Origin: Chthoniobacter flavus
GTDB lineage: Bacteria; Verrucomicrobiota; Verrucomicrobiia; Chthoniobacterales; DYNR01
Assembly (NCBI GenBank): GCA_020720945.1
Contig: DYNR01000131.1
Span: forward strand, 1 to 6,712
Direction of reading: 5' to 3'
DNA: 6,712 nucleotides
The notes below the pieces were generated by a model that had not been told where the DNA came from, ran no database searches, and saw only the letters and a list, made by a program, of their open reading frames with translations. Shown here one piece after another: positions 6,461 to 6,712 of the stretch. How positions within the stretch are numbered: position 1 is the first letter of the stretch; each line of letters begins with the position of its first letter. Both the position numbers and the translations under genes were made by a program.

Positions 6461-6712
6461 TCACTGCTTCTTCTTGCCTTTGCCGCCTCCCGCATCGTCG
6501 TCGTCCCCGCGCCCCGCCGTGCCTGAAACTTCCCTCTTCACCTCGACCGGTGTCTTCAGCGTCTCCGGTGCCAAAACGATCGTCGTCTGCAACGGAAACC
6601 CGCACATACACCCGAAACTATACTCGGGAATCATCACCAACCCTCCTGCCGGTATCACACCTGAATCAGTGAGATAACTGCTGTGAATCTCTGTAATCAA
6701 TTGGGCTGCAAA
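6461..6712 (-). CDS. C-terminal end of a PQQ-like beta-propeller protein (partial)
   Basis: The gene enters from the right edge; 83 residues and the TGA stop are visible. The visible part runs SSYLTDSGVIPAGGLVMIPE (11-30), then YSFGCMCGFPLQTTIVLAPE (31-50). A Gly-Gly turn followed by a G-C-x-C-x-x-P-x-Q-T strand is, as I recall it, the usual closing blade of PQQ-like or WD40-like beta-propeller proteins in Planctomycetota and Verrucomicrobiota, often secreted or periplasmic. That identification is from memory of the family and is the main uncertainty. A hydrophilic tail follows from about residue 55, with four consecutive aspartates and the basic end GGGKGKKKQ. A TTG at 6698-6700 would be a possible start, but the frame is open to the edge, so it is read here as an internal leucine. 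The substrate and N-terminal architecture lie outside the window. Confidence 0.6.
   Translation of the reverse strand, partial: FAAQLITEIHSSYLTDSGVIPAGGLVMIPEYSFGCMCGFPLQTTIVLAPETLKTPVEVKREVSGTAGRGDDDDAGGGKGKKKQ
6660..6681 (-). repeat. Right copy of the 22-base imperfect inverted repeat
   Basis: This copy lies within the partial PQQ-like gene and encodes part of S-S-Y-L-T-D-S-G there. It differs from the left copy at two positions, one of which is synonymous (ACT versus ACG for threonine). Similarity does not extend clearly beyond the 22 bases on either side. Confidence 0.5.

Overview
The window looks like an ordinary chromosomal stretch of a bacterium, probably from the Planctomycetota-Verrucomicrobiota group and more likely Verrucomicrobiota. 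The group assignment is an inference. It rests mainly on the partial gene at the right edge, whose C-terminus (a glycine-rich turn followed by GCMCGFPLQT) resembles the end of PQQ-like beta-propeller proteins common in those phyla. It is supported by divergent versions of otherwise universal housekeeping proteins. All recognisable genes lie on the minus strand, so transcription runs from right to left.

Layout in transcription order. (1) 6461-6712: C-terminal 83 residues of a gene entering from the right edge, probably a PQQ-like beta-propeller protein. (2) 5546-6358: a class I SAM-dependent methyltransferase of unknown substrate with a perfect Shine-Dalgarno. (3) 4096-5418: trigger factor (tig). 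(4) 3318-4034: ClpP protease subunit with an unusual acidic, repeat-encoded tail. (5) 1988-3265: ClpX ATPase starting at TTG behind a strong Shine-Dalgarno. (6) 774-1991: a family 4 glycosyltransferase whose GTG start overlaps the clpX stop by 4 bases. (7) 224-790: TrmB, the tRNA guanine-N7 methyltransferase, overlapping the glycosyltransferase gene by 17 bases. Positions 1-223 hold no convincing gene.

tig-clpP-clpX is a widespread protein quality-control cluster: trigger factor meets nascent chains at the ribosome exit, and ClpXP unfolds and degrades tagged or damaged proteins. Here the cluster appears to continue without a break into a glycosyltransferase and trmB. The gaps are 61 and 52 bases inside the cluster, followed by two gene overlaps. 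This suggests one five-gene transcript combining folding, proteolysis, glycan synthesis and tRNA modification. Whether the upstream methyltransferase belongs to the same transcript is unclear, because 127 bases separate it from tig.

No convincing new defence, mobile or RNA-based system was found. The most notable features are the hexanucleotide repeat that builds the ClpP tail, the tight coupling of glycosyltransferase and trmB to clpX, and a 22-base imperfect inverted repeat near the two ends of the window.
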